64,000 nt of DNA. It comes from an uncultured Alphaproteobacteria bacterium. GTDB lineage: Bacteria; Pseudomonadota; Alphaproteobacteria; Micavibrionales; Micavibrionaceae. Below are positions 16,552 to 26,227 of this stretch, piece by piece. The stretch covers positions 62,001 through 126,000 of the forward strand of contig CALDTV010000007.1 in the NCBI GenBank assembly GCA_937923625.1, in the 5' to 3' direction. The notes beneath the pieces are model-generated. The model had not been told where the DNA came from. It made no database searches and saw only the letters and a list, made by a program, of their open reading frames with translations. Every line of letters starts with the position of its first letter. Within the stretch, counting starts at the first letter, position 1. Both the position numbers and the translations under genes were made by a program.

Positions 16552-18123
16552 TTAAAAAAATGTAAGCCAATGAGGTGAATTCTCGCCTGCGATAAATGCA
16601 AGTATCAAAAATATTAAAGCGCTTGCGATATAACTTATCCATTGATCAGATGAACTTCCCGCTTTTATTTTCTTTTCTGCAGAGTTCGTAATCAAATGCC
16701 CTAGTGCTTGGCGGAGTGGCCTTTTGGCCATGTAAGATGAAATTTTCGCTGCGATGAAGCCACCTAGAATTATAAAACTAAGATCAATTAAGAGCATCAT
16801 TTGCGGATTGCCCACGATTGATAAGAGTGAGGGACGCATATCTAGAAAAAAGTAAATAATGTCCATTATTAAAGTGATAATGATCCCAATCCCAATTCCA
16901 AGAAGCCTCGATTTTTGAGTTATTTTTGCAATAGCTTTTTTTGAATCTAATATCGTGTTCTGAATAAGATTTTTGCTCGCGCCTATTGGAAATTTTCTCT
17001 TTAATTCGATCATTGCTTTTTTACGTTTATGCAATAGGGTTAAAAGTAGAGCTTCACCAATAAACCTTGTGCGACTCAGCTTTTGTAAACTACTATCAGC
17101 ACTTGCGCCATTTTGCGCAATCTCAGAAAGTGAATATGTTTTTGTGCCTAGAAGGTGATCAAGAAAATCAGGGGTTTTAATAATTTTTCCTTTATAGCCC
17201 AAGACTTTAATTTTAGAAGTTTGGCCATTGATATCAATATCCATCACACTATAAGGAAACTTCACATTATATTGTATGGCTAAACCACCATCGTCTTTTT
17301 TTATTTGACTGGCTCTAATCTTTATATGTTTTCTTGCGGCAAGTTTAGCGCCTTTTTGTTCTAACGTACTTGTGATTATAGGGGGATGCTCATTTCGAAC
17401 GACTTCAAAGAGTGTTTTAATCTTTATAATGAGATGCGTAATATGTGTGAAAAAGGCTGTCCCATTACAAGAGCCACATTTCGAAGCGCCTGAGCCGCGA
17501 CAATTTCTGCAGGCGACACGACCTGTACGCTGACATAATATGCAACCTATCTGTTGCCTGCCGCCACATCTGTTGCAATTTACTTGTTGATTATTTGGTC
17601 CTAAAGTTGTGCCGCGCCCTTGGCATTGCGGGCAGGAAATCATACTGACGCCATGGCATTTGTTACAACGCTCCTGTCTTTGACCCTGACAAGTTTGACA
17701 GGTGGCGCTTCCTTGACCCTGACAGTTTTGACAAGCTGCATGATAGGAAAAGCTCTGGTTTAGCTGATCTGCGCCAATTAACTCACCGTGCGAAGCAAAG
17801 CCTTGGTCATTTCTTTGCATTAAATCGTTTGAAATGGTTTTACGTGTTTCAGGGTTGTTTAGTGTATTTTTAACAATTTCTTGCGTCGCTTTTTGAACTT
17901 GATCTATATTTTCTAAAACTTGGCCTACTTGATGGCGCCCTTTTTTTTGTTCATTCTTTATATCTGGTTCTAAGGTAATTGTTGTCATCGCTTGACATGA
18001 AATCATCTTCTCTTTTGAATTTTTAATCTGTATGGCGTCGTTTTGCGCTCCGTTGCCACGACACAAAGATCTTATTTGTTTTAAAGCACGCTTTGGCAAT
18101 TCTTTGGGATCGAAATTTTCCAT
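16552..18123 (-). CDS. membrane protein with eight DnaJ-type CxxC pairs
   Basis: A 523-residue protein with no J domain. Residues 131-219 contain eight CxxC pairs (first Cys at 131, 142, 153, 164, 183, 194, 205, 216), in two blocks of four at an 11-residue period. They are followed by G-x-G or similar as in the DnaJ zinc-finger domain (CQNCQGQG, CPQCQGRG, CRNCRGSG). A soluble stretch of about 180 residues and three hydrophobic segments (about 405-430, 440-465 and 494-513) follow, so it is membrane-anchored. Zinc binding and a thiol or chaperone-like role are inferences only. It sits alone on the minus strand between rho and mnmE, where relatives usually have no gene. Confidence 0.75.
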   Translation of the reverse strand: MENFDPKELPKRALKQIRSLCRGNGAQNDAIQIKNSKEKMISCQAMTTITLEPDIKNEQKKGRHQVGQVLENIDQVQKATQEIVKNTLNNPETRKTISNDLMQRNDQGFASHGELIGADQLNQSFSYHAACQNCQGQGSATCQTCQGQRQERCNKCHGVSMISCPQCQGRGTTLGPNNQQVNCNRCGGRQQIGCILCQRTGRVACRNCRGSGASKCGSCNGTAFFTHITHLIIKIKTLFEVVRNEHPPIITSTLEQKGAKLAARKHIKIRASQIKKDDGGLAIQYNVKFPYSVMDIDINGQTSKIKVLGYKGKIIKTPDFLDHLLGTKTYSLSEIAQNGASADSSLQKLSRTRFIGEALLLTLLHKRKKAMIELKRKFPIGASKNLIQNTILDSKKAIAKITQKSRLLGIGIGIIITLIMDIIYFFLDMRPSLLSIVGNPQMMLLIDLSFIILGGFIAAKISSYMAKRPLRQALGHLITNSAEKKIKAGSSSDQWISYIASALIFLILAFIAGENSPHWLTFF

Positions 18124-18250
18124 TATATGGTATTAGCCAATTATTTTTATCAATGTTTATCGTGCGTTTAATTATCTCACACTAGCATGCTAAAAGCTGT
18201 GCGCCAATATGCTCTTTACGAGCGAATATGAGATGCGATAGGGTGTTTGC

Positions 18251-19618
18251 ATGTCTGAAAATATCCCGACAATATTTGCATTATCGAGCGCTGCGGGCAA
18301 AGCGGGAGTGTCTGTAATACGTGTATCTGGCCCTAAGGCTTGGCAATCATTAAAGGTTTTGTCTGCAGGAAAAAAAGTGCCCGATGCGCGGCGAACTTCG
18401 GTTATATCGCTGCGACATCCCGTAACGCGGGATGAGATAGATAAAGCAATGATTGTCGGTTTTAAGGGGCCCGCCAGTTTTACAGGCGAAGATGTTATTG
18501 AATATCATTGCCATGGGTCTCCTGCAGTTTTAGATGAAATGCTTGATGTGCTGGGGAATATGGCGGGGCACCGTCTTGCCCAGCATGGTGAATTTACCCG
18601 TAGAGCGTTTGAAAATGGTCAGCTTGATCTGACGGAAGCGGAAGCAATTGCTGATTTAATAGATGCTGAAACTAAAACGCAAAAGGAACAAGCTTTGGCG
18701 CAAATGGGCGGAGCGTTGTCGATGCTTTATCATCAATGGGCATCTGAGTTAACAAAATCACTTGCTTATGTAGAGGCGATTATTGATTTTCCCGATGAAG
18801 ATGTCCCAGATGATGAAACGGCGAAGGCTTTTCCTGCTATTACAGATTTAGTGAATAAGATTGAGCATCATTTGAACGATAATAGACGCGGTGAACGCCT
18901 TCGAAATGGATTACAAATAGCGATAGTTGGCGCGCCTAATGCGGGTAAATCGTCGCTAGTAAACGCATTGGCGCAGCGTGAGGTTGCGATTGTATCGGAA
19001 ATGGCTGGGACGACGCGTGATGTCATTGAGGTACATCTTAATCTTGGTGGCTATCCTGTCATTATAGCTGATACGGCGGGGTTGAGGCCAGATCAGATCA
19101 GCAATAAGGGTCAAGATGCGATTGAGTCAGAAGGAATTAAGCGTGCCTTAAAACGAGCGGAGGATGCGGATTTACGTATTTTACTTTTTGATGGTTCTGT
19201 TGAAACGTTAGATCGCCATACTCTAAATTTAATGGATGATAATCACATTGTTGTGGTGAGTAAGATCGACCTTAATCCAAAAGCTTTTCAGTCATTTTCT
19301 TTCCCAAAAAATGTGATACCACTCTTTATCTCAACAGAAACATTAGAGGGTCTGGATAACTTTATTGGTGTTTTGACTGAGAAAATCTCTGATCGTATGA
19401 AAGTTTCACGTGAAACACCTTCTTTGACTCGAAAAAGACACCGCCACCACTTAGAAGATTGCTTAAGTTCTCTTCGATCGGCTATGCAGCAATCTGAACC
19501 AGAGCTGATAGCACAAGATTTGCGTTTTGCTGTCAATGAGCTGGGGCGGATTACTGGGCGTGTCGACGTAGAAGACCTACTGGATGTTATTTTCAAGGAC
19601 TTTTGTATTGGTAAATAG
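18251..19618 (+). CDS. mnmE: tRNA modification GTPase MnmE (TrmE)
   Basis: MnmE works with MnmG to add the carboxymethylaminomethyl group to U34 of certain tRNAs. It has the N-terminal tetrahydrofolate-binding domain (ALSSAAGKAGVSVIRVSG), the helical domain, and an inserted GTPase domain with G1 GAPNAGKSS, G3 DTAG and the VVSKID stretch. It ends with the invariant C-terminal CIGK whose cysteine is essential. The length of 455 is standard. A parS site (19402-19417) lies within the coding region near the 3' end. Confidence 0.97.
   Translation: MSENIPTIFALSSAAGKAGVSVIRVSGPKAWQSLKVLSAGKKVPDARRTSVISLRHPVTRDEIDKAMIVGFKGPASFTGEDVIEYHCHGSPAVLDEMLDVLGNMAGHRLAQHGEFTRRAFENGQLDLTEAEAIADLIDAETKTQKEQALAQMGGALSMLYHQWASELTKSLAYVEAIIDFPDEDVPDDETAKAFPAITDLVNKIEHHLNDNRRGERLRNGLQIAIVGAPNAGKSSLVNALAQREVAIVSEMAGTTRDVIEVHLNLGGYPVIIADTAGLRPDQISNKGQDAIESEGIKRALKRAEDADLRILLFDGSVETLDRHTLNLMDDNHIVVVSKIDLNPKAFQSFSFPKNVIPLFISTETLEGLDNFIGVLTEKISDRMKVSRETPSLTRKRHRHHLEDCLSSLRSAMQQSEPELIAQDLRFAVNELGRITGRVDVEDLLDVIFKDFCIGK
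19402..19417. other. parS site 1 (in mnmE)
   Basis: AGTTTCACGTGAAACA differs from the canonical ParB target TGTTTCACGTGAAACA only at the outermost base. It is one of four such sites within 2.5 kb, just upstream of parAB. Confidence 0.9.
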
Positions 19619-19677
19619 AAGCTCTTTCGCCTTAAAAAGAGTCGCATTTCTGTGGATTATTCTGTATAAAGCCAGCC

Positions 19678-21558
19678 ATGGTCCAAGATAATCAAGATTT
19701 TTACGATGTTATCGTCGTTGGTGGCGGGCATGCTGGCTGCGAAGCTGCTGCTGCATCTGCTCGAATGGGGGCAAAAACGGCACTTTTGACACATAAAATA
19801 TCTACAATAGGGGCAATGTCCTGTAACCCCGCAATAGGTGGTTTGGGCAAAGGGCATTTGGTGCGCGAAATTGATGCGCTTGATGGTGTAATGGCAAAAG
19901 TTATTGATCAGGCGGGCATACAATTCCGTATGTTAAATGCTTCAAAGGGGCCTGCCGTGCGCGGCCCCCGCTCGCAGGCGGATCGAAAATTATACCGTGA
20001 GGGCATGCAAAAAATCTTGCATGAATACCCTAATTTAACCCTTTTAGAAGGGGGTGCGGATGATTTGCTCATTGAGGAGGGGCAAATCTCTGGTGTGATT
20101 ACTGGTGACGGTCAAACTATCAAATGCCATTCTGTCGTGTTGACAACGGGTACTTTCTTACGTGGGTTGATACATCGTGGAGAAGAGCAAATTCCGGCGG
20201 GGCGAGTTGGTGAAGAACCTACTGTTAAATTGGCAGAAACACTTGAAAAACTGGACTTTCCATTGGCACGGTTAAAAACAGGAACACCCGCCAGATTAGA
20301 CGGTAATACGATCAATTGGGATATATTAGAAGTTCAAAAACCTGATGAAAAGCCGATTCCTTTTTCTTATATGACGAACAAAATTGAGTTGCCGCAAATT
20401 GATTGCTACATCACTTACACGAATGAAGAAACGCATAAAATTATCCGAGAGAATTTGCACCGCGCCCCTATGTATTCTGGCCAAATAGATGGTGAAGGTC
20501 CTCGATATTGTCCTTCAATAGAAGATAAGGTTGTTCGCTTTGCGGATAAAAATAGACATCAGATTTTCTTAGAGCCTGAGGGCTTGGATGATGCAACGAT
20601 ATACCCTAATGGAATTTCAAATGCCCTTCCGATTGAGGTTCAGATGGAGATGTTGAAAACGATTAAGGGGCTAGAAAATGCAAAGGTTAAAGAGTGGGCA
20701 TACGCAATAGAATATGATTATTGTGATCCTCGCGATCTTAGGAGTACGCTGGAATCTAAAAGAGTTAAAAATCTATATCTAGCAGGCCAGATAAATGGCA
20801 CAACAGGCTATGAAGAGGCGGCGGCGCAAGGATTAATGGCAGGATTAAATGCCGCCAACCAATCTGGCGGTGTTTCATGTGAAACAGCTGAGCCTTTGGT
20901 TTTAGATCGTTCAGAAGCTTACATTGGTGTCATGATTGATGATCTCATATCGCGTGGTGCTCCAGAGCCATACCGTATGTTTACAAGCCGCGCTGAATAT
21001 CGATTGACCTTACGGTCAGATAACGCGGATCAGCGTTTGACGGATAAAGGAATAAGCTGGGGGTGCGTCGGTAATAAGCGTCGTGACGCATGGACAAAGA
21101 AAAAGATATCCTTAGAGGAAGCACGGACAATGGTTAAGGCATTGCATGCCACGCCACCAGAATTAATAGCGCAAGGTTTGGAGATTAATCAGGATGGGCG
21201 CCGTCGCACAGCTTTTGATTTATTGCGTGTGCCTAATATTAAATGGGCTGATCTTGTCAATGTTTGGCCGGAAATGAGCGCAGTTTGTCCTGTTATTCAA
21301 GAGCAAATAGAGATTGATGCCCTTTATGCAGGTTATATGAATCGTCAAAATGCTGAGATTGAAGCTTTTCGCAAAGATGAAGCATTACGTTTGCCAGATT
21401 CTATTGATTATGCTGAAATTGGTGGGCTTTCCAATGAGGTCCAGCAAAAGTTAATGCAGGTAAAGCCCATGACTTTAGGTGCCGCGTCTCGTATACCAGG
21501 TGTTACGCCAGCCGCAGTTATCGCTTTGTTAAGGCATGTGAAGAAGCGTGCGGCATAA
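19678..21558 (+). CDS. mnmG: tRNA uridine 5-carboxymethylaminomethylation enzyme MnmG (GidA)
   Basis: MnmG is the FAD- and NADH-dependent partner of MnmE in wobble uridine modification. The N-terminal FAD-binding motif [19 protein letters not shown] is near residue 14; [19 protein letters not shown] and TGTFLRG follow, and the [18 protein letters not shown] region completes the FAD site. The 626-residue length is typical. The gene starts 59 bases after mnmE and ends three bases before rsmG. A perfect palindromic parS variant is embedded in the coding sequence. Confidence 0.97.
   Translation: MVQDNQDFYDVIVVGGGHAGCEAAAASARMGAKTALLTHKISTIGAMSCNPAIGGLGKGHLVREIDALDGVMAKVIDQAGIQFRMLNASKGPAVRGPRSQADRKLYREGMQKILHEYPNLTLLEGGADDLLIEEGQISGVITGDGQTIKCHSVVLTTGTFLRGLIHRGEEQIPAGRVGEEPTVKLAETLEKLDFPLARLKTGTPARLDGNTINWDILEVQKPDEKPIPFSYMTNKIELPQIDCYITYTNEETHKIIRENLHRAPMYSGQIDGEGPRYCPSIEDKVVRFADKNRHQIFLEPEGLDDATIYPNGISNALPIEVQMEMLKTIKGLENAKVKEWAYAIEYDYCDPRDLRSTLESKRVKNLYLAGQINGTTGYEEAAAQGLMAGLNAANQSGGVSCETAEPLVLDRSEAYIGVMIDDLISRGAPEPYRMFTSRAEYRLTLRSDNADQRLTDKGISWGCVGNKRRDAWTKKKISLEEARTMVKALHATPPELIAQGLEINQDGRRRTAFDLLRVPNIKWADLVNVWPEMSAVCPVIQEQIEIDALYAGYMNRQNAEIEAFRKDEALRLPDSIDYAEIGGLSNEVQQKLMQVKPMTLGAASRIPGVTPAAVIALLRHVKKRAA
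20871..20886. other. parS site 2 (in mnmG)
   Basis: TGTTTCATGTGAAACA matches the parS consensus except for one base in the centre (CA-TG instead of CA-CG). Confidence 0.87.
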
Positions 21559-21561
21559 ATT

Positions 21562-22134
21562 ATGGAAGAAAAATTAGCTATATATTTGGCTTTACTAAAA
21601 AAATGGCAGTTGAAAATTAATTTAATTAGCAGTAATACACTCAATGACGCTTGGAATAGACATTTCGAAGATTCGCAACAAATTAATGATTATCTTCCGG
21701 ACACAGCAAGAATCGTTTTTGACTTAGGAAGCGGGGCTGGCTTTCCGGGGTTGGTTTTAGCTATAATTAATCCAGAGCTTAAAGTTCACTTAATTGAATC
21801 TGATCAAAAAAAATGTTCATTCCTTAAAACGGTTTCACGTGAAACTGCCGTTGATGTCGAAATTCATAATTCACGAATTGAAGATGTTTCATGTGAAACA
21901 AAGCCAGATGTTGTAACGGCAAGAGCATTGGCGTCTCTTAATAAATTATTTGATTTGTGTGAGGGCTGGATTTTAGAAAACCCAAATATTAGCTTAATAT
22001 TTCCAAAGGGGGAAAAAGCGAATGATGAGTTAAGCTTGGTCTCAGAAAAATGGCTTTTCGATTGTGATCGCTATGCTAGTAAAACAGATGCAAAAGCGAC
22101 TATTCTTGTTTTCACGAATATTAAAAAATTGTGA
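21562..22134 (+). CDS. rsmG: 16S rRNA (guanine-527 N7) methyltransferase RsmG (GidB)
   Basis: RsmG methylates N7 of G527 in the 530 loop of 16S rRNA with S-adenosylmethionine; its loss gives low-level streptomycin resistance. The SAM-binding motif DLGSGAGFPGLVLAI and the ESDQKKCSFL strand are visible, along with WNRHFEDSQ upstream. At 190 residues it is slightly short at the N-terminus. It is immediately downstream of mnmG. Two parS sites lie within 70 bases of each other in its central part. Confidence 0.94.
   Translation: MEEKLAIYLALLKKWQLKINLISSNTLNDAWNRHFEDSQQINDYLPDTARIVFDLGSGAGFPGLVLAIINPELKVHLIESDQKKCSFLKTVSRETAVDVEIHNSRIEDVSCETKPDVVTARALASLNKLFDLCEGWILENPNISLIFPKGEKANDELSLVSEKWLFDCDRYASKTDAKATILVFTNIKKL
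21831..21846. other. parS site 3 (in rsmG)
   Basis: GGTTTCACGTGAAACT has the full 14-bp parS core GTTTCACGTGAAAC; only the flanking bases differ. Confidence 0.9.
21885..21900. other. parS site 4 (in rsmG)
   Basis: TGTTTCATGTGAAACA is identical to the site in mnmG. It lies 54 bases from site 3 and about 370 bases upstream of parA. Confidence 0.87.
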
Positions 22135-22162
22135 TTGTTTAAGTTTTGGCACTTCATTTAAG

Positions 22163-22190
22163 TTGACCAGATAAATAATTGTCTTATTAT
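22163..22190 (+). promoter_or_regulatory. possible sigma-70-type promoter for parAB
   Basis: TTGACC (22163-22168) and TATTAT (22185-22190) are separated by 16 bases in the 135-bp spacer upstream of parA. The match is good for both hexamers, but no transcript evidence exists here. Confidence 0.4.
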
Positions 22191-22269
22191 TATATTAGGT
22201 CTTATGTAAGGTGAAAGTTGCCTGTGATTTAAAAAAATTATTAGACAACATACTTTAAACCCCCAGCTG

Positions 22270-23160
22270 ATGAAGAAAATGTCAGAAAATTATATAAATA
22301 TTATGAAAGACACTGACATGAATATCACGCACAACATTGATAAAAACTTTGAAGCCCCCCGTATTCTCTCTGTTGCGAACCAAAAAGGCGGCGTTGGCAA
22401 AACAACGACTTCGGTTAATCTGGCAACGGCTTTAAGCGCAATTGGCAAAAAAGTTCTTTTAGTTGATTTAGATCCACAAGGAAATGCAAGTACAGGGCTA
22501 GGCATTAAGCGCGCTAGTTTAAGAACTAGCACTTATGATGTTTTATTCGAAGATGCTGATGTTTTTGAAACGGTTAAAAAAACGAAAGTTCCCGGACTTG
22601 ATGTTTTGCCTTCTTCTGTACATTTGTCTGGCGCAGAAATAGAGCTTGTCGGAGCGCCACGTCGTGAGTACCGATTAAAAGAGGCCTTGCGCAAACCAAG
22701 TCCATACGATTACATAATAATCGATTGCCCTCCATCTTTGAGCTTATTAACATTGAATGCCCTCGTCGCATCAGACTCAATCGTTGTGCCGTTACAGTGT
22801 GAATTTTACGCCTTAGAAGGGTTGAGCCATCTAGTAAAAACGATAGAGCGGGTGCAAAAATCTTTTAATTCAAGCCTAGAGATACACGGCGTCGTATTAA
22901 CCATGTTTGATAAACGCAATAATTTATCAGAAGCTGTTGCGAGTGATGTGCGTAAATATTTTGGCGATAAAGTTTATAAATCTGTTATTCCGCGAAATGT
23001 GCGTTTAAGCGAGGCGCCCTCTTATGGCTTGCCTGCAATAGTTTATGACATGCGATGCCCAGGTGCTAAGGCTTATATTAGTTTGGCAAAAGAAGTTTTA
23101 AAACGCGAAAAAGAATTAATTGGCAACAGACAATTTATTTCGTCACATCAGGTTGCATAA
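22270..23160 (+). CDS. parA: chromosome partitioning ATPase ParA
   Basis: ParA is the Walker-type ATPase that forms gradients on the nucleoid and moves ParB-parS complexes to opposite poles. The deviant Walker A motif QKGGVGKTT is at residues 38-46, then VDLDPQGNAST and DCPPSLSLLT (Walker B region). It carries a polar N-terminal extension of about 30 residues before the fold; internal ATG codons at residues 4, 12 and 17 are alternative starts. It is followed by parB after 37 bases, and four parS sites lie just upstream. Confidence 0.96.
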   Translation: MKKMSENYINIMKDTDMNITHNIDKNFEAPRILSVANQKGGVGKTTTSVNLATALSAIGKKVLLVDLDPQGNASTGLGIKRASLRTSTYDVLFEDADVFETVKKTKVPGLDVLPSSVHLSGAEIELVGAPRREYRLKEALRKPSPYDYIIIDCPPSLSLLTLNALVASDSIVVPLQCEFYALEGLSHLVKTIERVQKSFNSSLEIHGVVLTMFDKRNNLSEAVASDVRKYFGDKVYKSVIPRNVRLSEAPSYGLPAIVYDMRCPGAKAYISLAKEVLKREKELIGNRQFISSHQVA

Positions 23161-23197
23161 AAAAATTGCAAGAAAAAATAGAAAAGAAGATTCTTAG

Positions 23198-24142
23198 ATG
23201 GCTTATAATGAAAATGATGAAGAGAAGTTGAATCCTAAAGATCGTGGGCTGGGTCGTGGTCTAAATGCCTTGTTCGGTGATGAAGAAGAGGATGTGTATC
23301 CTACATATGAGGAGGACCAGTCTTTATCAAATGTATCACGTAAGACAGTTGGTGTTGAACAACTTTTTTCAAATCCTGACCAGCCGCGTCGTCATTTTGA
23401 TGAGACTGCCTTAAAAGAATTAGCGGCTTCTATTCGTGAGCATGGGCTGCTGCAGCCAATATTGGTAAGGCCAGATAAAACGCGTGCGGACATGTTTGAA
23501 ATTATTGCTGGAGAGCGCAGATGGCGTGCTTCTCAAAAGGCGCAATTGCACGAAGTCCCTGTTGTTATAAAGGAATTAGATGATGATGCGACCTATCAGG
23601 TCGCTTTAATAGAAAATTTGCAACGTGAAGATTTAACGCCAATAGAAGAGGCGTTAGGCTATCAAAAAATGGTTGATGATTTTGACCATAGCCATGAATC
23701 TATCGGTGATCTTTTGGGCAAAAGCCGCAGCCATATTTCTAATATGATACGCCTTGTGGCTTTGCCTGATGCCGTTAAAACGATGGTTGAAGTCGGCGAT
23801 ATTTCCGCGGGACATGCGCGCGCTTTGTTGGGAAGTAAAGAACCTTTTGATCTTGCTTTAGAAGTGATTGAAAAGAATTTAACGGTCCGTGAAACAGAAA
23901 AATTGGTTGCCAGCCATGAAGGGCGCGATATTAAACATCGCCAACTTAAAAAGAAAAAAGGTTTTTCTAAAAAGGATGCCGATACGCTGGCGATTGAAAA
24001 AGAAGTCTCTGATCAAATTGGCATGACGGTTTCTATTGATATGAAAGATGACCATAAAGGCTCTATGCAGATCAGCTTTAAAAATTTGGATCAATTAGAT
24101 GATGTTCTTCAACGTTTGGCGCAAACCCCAAAGAACTTATAA
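23198..24142 (+). CDS. parB: chromosome partitioning protein ParB
   Basis: ParB is the CTP-dependent DNA clamp that loads at parS and spreads on flanking DNA. Its N-terminal ParA-stimulating motif is GLGRGLNALFG. The CTPase/ParB fold has NPDQPRRHFDE and GERRWRA, followed by ENLQREDLTPIEEA, the helix-turn-helix (GKSRSHISNMIRL), and a C-terminal dimerisation domain. The length of 314 is typical. Its targets are the four parS sites found in mnmE, mnmG and rsmG. Confidence 0.97.
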   Translation: MAYNENDEEKLNPKDRGLGRGLNALFGDEEEDVYPTYEEDQSLSNVSRKTVGVEQLFSNPDQPRRHFDETALKELAASIREHGLLQPILVRPDKTRADMFEIIAGERRWRASQKAQLHEVPVVIKELDDDATYQVALIENLQREDLTPIEEALGYQKMVDDFDHSHESIGDLLGKSRSHISNMIRLVALPDAVKTMVEVGDISAGHARALLGSKEPFDLALEVIEKNLTVRETEKLVASHEGRDIKHRQLKKKKGFSKKDADTLAIEKEVSDQIGMTVSIDMKDDHKGSMQISFKNLDQLDDVLQRLAQTPKNL

Positions 24143-24152
24143 AATAATTTTC

Positions 24153-25181
24153 TTAACGCATGGCGCTTATAGACAAAATTGCTTGCGCGCATAGCGTATT
24201 GACGGGTGTGCCTGTTTGTTTTGTTTGCGCCTCTAACTCTGCAAGTTTTGATAGAACAATATCTAACCTTGCTCCCTTCCATTTGCTGACTTGCGCTTTA
24301 AAAGCCTGCTCTACTTTAAAGAAAATAGGCGGTTGGAGTGATTTTACGGCTTGGTCAATAGTGTCGCCCATAAAAATTTTCGCATTGGTGAAATGCAAGC
24401 GTCTAAAATGGTTTTGGATTGTGCGTAAAATAACAATTTCGGCCACACCTTCACCAATAAGGCGATTATAAGAGGCCATCGCTTGTTTTGGGTTGTTGCC
24501 CGCGACGGCATAAATAAGCTCATCTAGATTGGCCGTGCCGATATCTCCTGTTGATGCCTGTACGTCTTTCATACGTACAAATTTATCATCATTATTCTCG
24601 CTTGCGCCCATATATAAGATTAATTTTTCAATCTCTGCGCGTGCGCGGCGGCGGTCTCCCATAATATTTGCGGCAAAATAATGAAGCGCATCAGCATCAA
24701 CACGATAGCCTGCGGTCGAGAGCATTTCACGAATTAAGTTGCTCATACCGCGTTCATCTTCAACATAACAAGGAAGCGCCGCCGCATTTTTGGCCTTTTC
24801 ACAAGCTTGCCGAAGGGAAGAACGCGTTCCTAGCTCGCCAGCCTCAATAACGACAAGGTTTTCATTATTGGGATTACCAAGATATTCTTTAACCAAAGCG
24901 GTAAGTTTATCCGTTCCGCCTTCAATACGGATTAAACGCGCGCCCCCCATCATGGATAGGGCATTTGCTTCGTCTGAAAGGCGTGCTGGATCTTCGGCAA
25001 GAATATCGGCCGTAAGCGTTACGACATTAAACGGATCATCCATATCTGGGGTAATAGTTTGCCCAATAATTTTTGCGCGCTCGCGCATTAATCCATTGTC
25101 TGGCCCATAAATTAAAACCACCCGCGCCTTGGGGTCAGGGGACTTTAAAAAAGGTTCTATCTGTTTCCATGTAAGCTTCAT
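24153..25181 (-). CDS. holA: DNA polymerase III delta subunit
   Basis: HolA opens the sliding-clamp ring as part of the clamp loader. The 342-residue sequence begins MKLTWKQIEPFLKSPDPKAR and has VVLIYGPDNGLMRERAK, then the TLTADILAEDPARLSDEANA block and the RLIRIEGG strand typical of alphaproteobacterial delta. The C-terminal collar domain is present (RLDIVLSKLAELEAQTKQTG). It converges on parB with a 10-base gap. In relatives it is followed by lptE and leuS; here metA, its leader and a small gene lie between. Confidence 0.94.
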   Translation of the reverse strand: MKLTWKQIEPFLKSPDPKARVVLIYGPDNGLMRERAKIIGQTITPDMDDPFNVVTLTADILAEDPARLSDEANALSMMGGARLIRIEGGTDKLTALVKEYLGNPNNENLVVIEAGELGTRSSLRQACEKAKNAAALPCYVEDERGMSNLIREMLSTAGYRVDADALHYFAANIMGDRRRARAEIEKLILYMGASENNDDKFVRMKDVQASTGDIGTANLDELIYAVAGNNPKQAMASYNRLIGEGVAEIVILRTIQNHFRRLHFTNAKIFMGDTIDQAVKSLQPPIFFKVEQAFKAQVSKWKGARLDIVLSKLAELEAQTKQTGTPVNTLCAQAILSISAMR

Positions 25182-25236
25182 TATGAGCTAACTTAAACAA
25201 GTTTTTGCTTAAAATCAAAATAGATTTTTGCTTTAG

Positions 25237-26217
25237 TTAAAATTTGGGTTGAACACGAGTAAGATGTGGCGCGCCTCCAAAGCATCCAGAAGGAGTCCTT
25301 ATCATATGCTCAATGTTATCTTTTTTAAATGCATCAACAACATTGACCCAGTTGCGGATAAGTTGACCAGAAGCATCTTTCCATGAATTTGGTAATAAAT
25401 TTTGATCAGGATCATTATTTATAAAAACATTTAAAGGGACTTTTAAATGTGGCGTTTCTGCTTTTAAATCACGTCTATATTCATCGGCAATTGCTTCATC
25501 GGCATATTCAGGATGTCCTGTTAAATATAAAACGCGCTCATCTGTTGCAATAGCGATTCCTGTATCATCACTAGATGCAAGAACGGTTATCTCAGAATTT
25601 TCTCTAATCGTGTCATCATCAGACCGCCCGTAACGCGAAACAGGGGCATCAATGACGTCTGGAATTCCCGTCATTATAGGGTGCTGAGAATCTTCTACGT
25701 TCAAAGAAAAAATGCCTGATATTTTATCTTCAGCCGCATAATATCTTTGGACATTATGATGATGGTATAGGGCGGCATGAGACCCCCAACAGCTGGCAAG
25801 AACAGGGGTGCCATTTATTTTAGCATAATCTAATGCTCCGGTTATTTCCGACCAAAATTTTAAGTCCTCAAATGCAATGTCTTCTTTGCCATAGCCAGTT
25901 AAGATAATGGCGTCTGGCTTCGCGTAAACTAACTCATCGATATGAATCATCATTTTTCTACGCGCAATTGCTCTTCGGTCATTCCGAATTTTGTCTGGCG
26001 TAGGAGAAAAATCTAAGAGTTGTATATCTTGTTGAGCATGTCGCGCAAATAAAATTCCAAAATCATGGATTGGGTGTGTTGGATCGGGCATTAAATTAAT
26101 AACACCTATCTTTAGAGCGTCTTTTGCTTTTGCTGCTTCTTGCGAATAAAATCCAACCCCCTCGTTTGCCAGTTGAAAATAAGCTGGATGATTATGATCT
26201 AAAATTAATCTTGCCAT
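25237..26217 (-). CDS. metA: homoserine O-acyltransferase, MetA family
   Basis: MetA acylates homoserine, the committing step of methionine synthesis. The 326-residue protein has INLMP, TGYGKEDIAFEDL, the catalytic cysteine in ASCWGSHAALYHHH, and the catalytic His-Glu in LTGHPEYADE. At the position that sets acyl-CoA choice, the residue is Glu (TGYGKED), as in acetyl-CoA-using relatives, rather than Gly as in the succinyl-CoA enzyme of E. coli. The acyl donor is therefore an inference. The start at 26217 has AGGA eight bases upstream; a longer TTG start is less likely. A SAM-II-like riboswitch with terminator lies upstream, so expression should fall when S-adenosylmethionine is abundant. Confidence 0.9.
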   Translation of the reverse strand: MARLILDHNHPAYFQLANEGVGFYSQEAAKAKDALKIGVINLMPDPTHPIHDFGILFARHAQQDIQLLDFSPTPDKIRNDRRAIARRKMMIHIDELVYAKPDAIILTGYGKEDIAFEDLKFWSEITGALDYAKINGTPVLASCWGSHAALYHHHNVQRYYAAEDKISGIFSLNVEDSQHPIMTGIPDVIDAPVSRYGRSDDDTIRENSEITVLASSDDTGIAIATDERVLYLTGHPEYADEAIADEYRRDLKAETPHLKVPLNVFINNDPDQNLLPNSWKDASGQLIRNWVNVVDAFKKDNIEHMIRTPSGCFGGAPHLTRVQPKF

Positions 26218-26227
26218 TTTTTTGTTC

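Noticed and set aside
19651-19659. DnaA-box-like TGTGGATTA between mnmE and mnmG
   Set aside because: It is one mismatch from the consensus and isolated in a 59-bp gap, so it is not convincing as an origin element.
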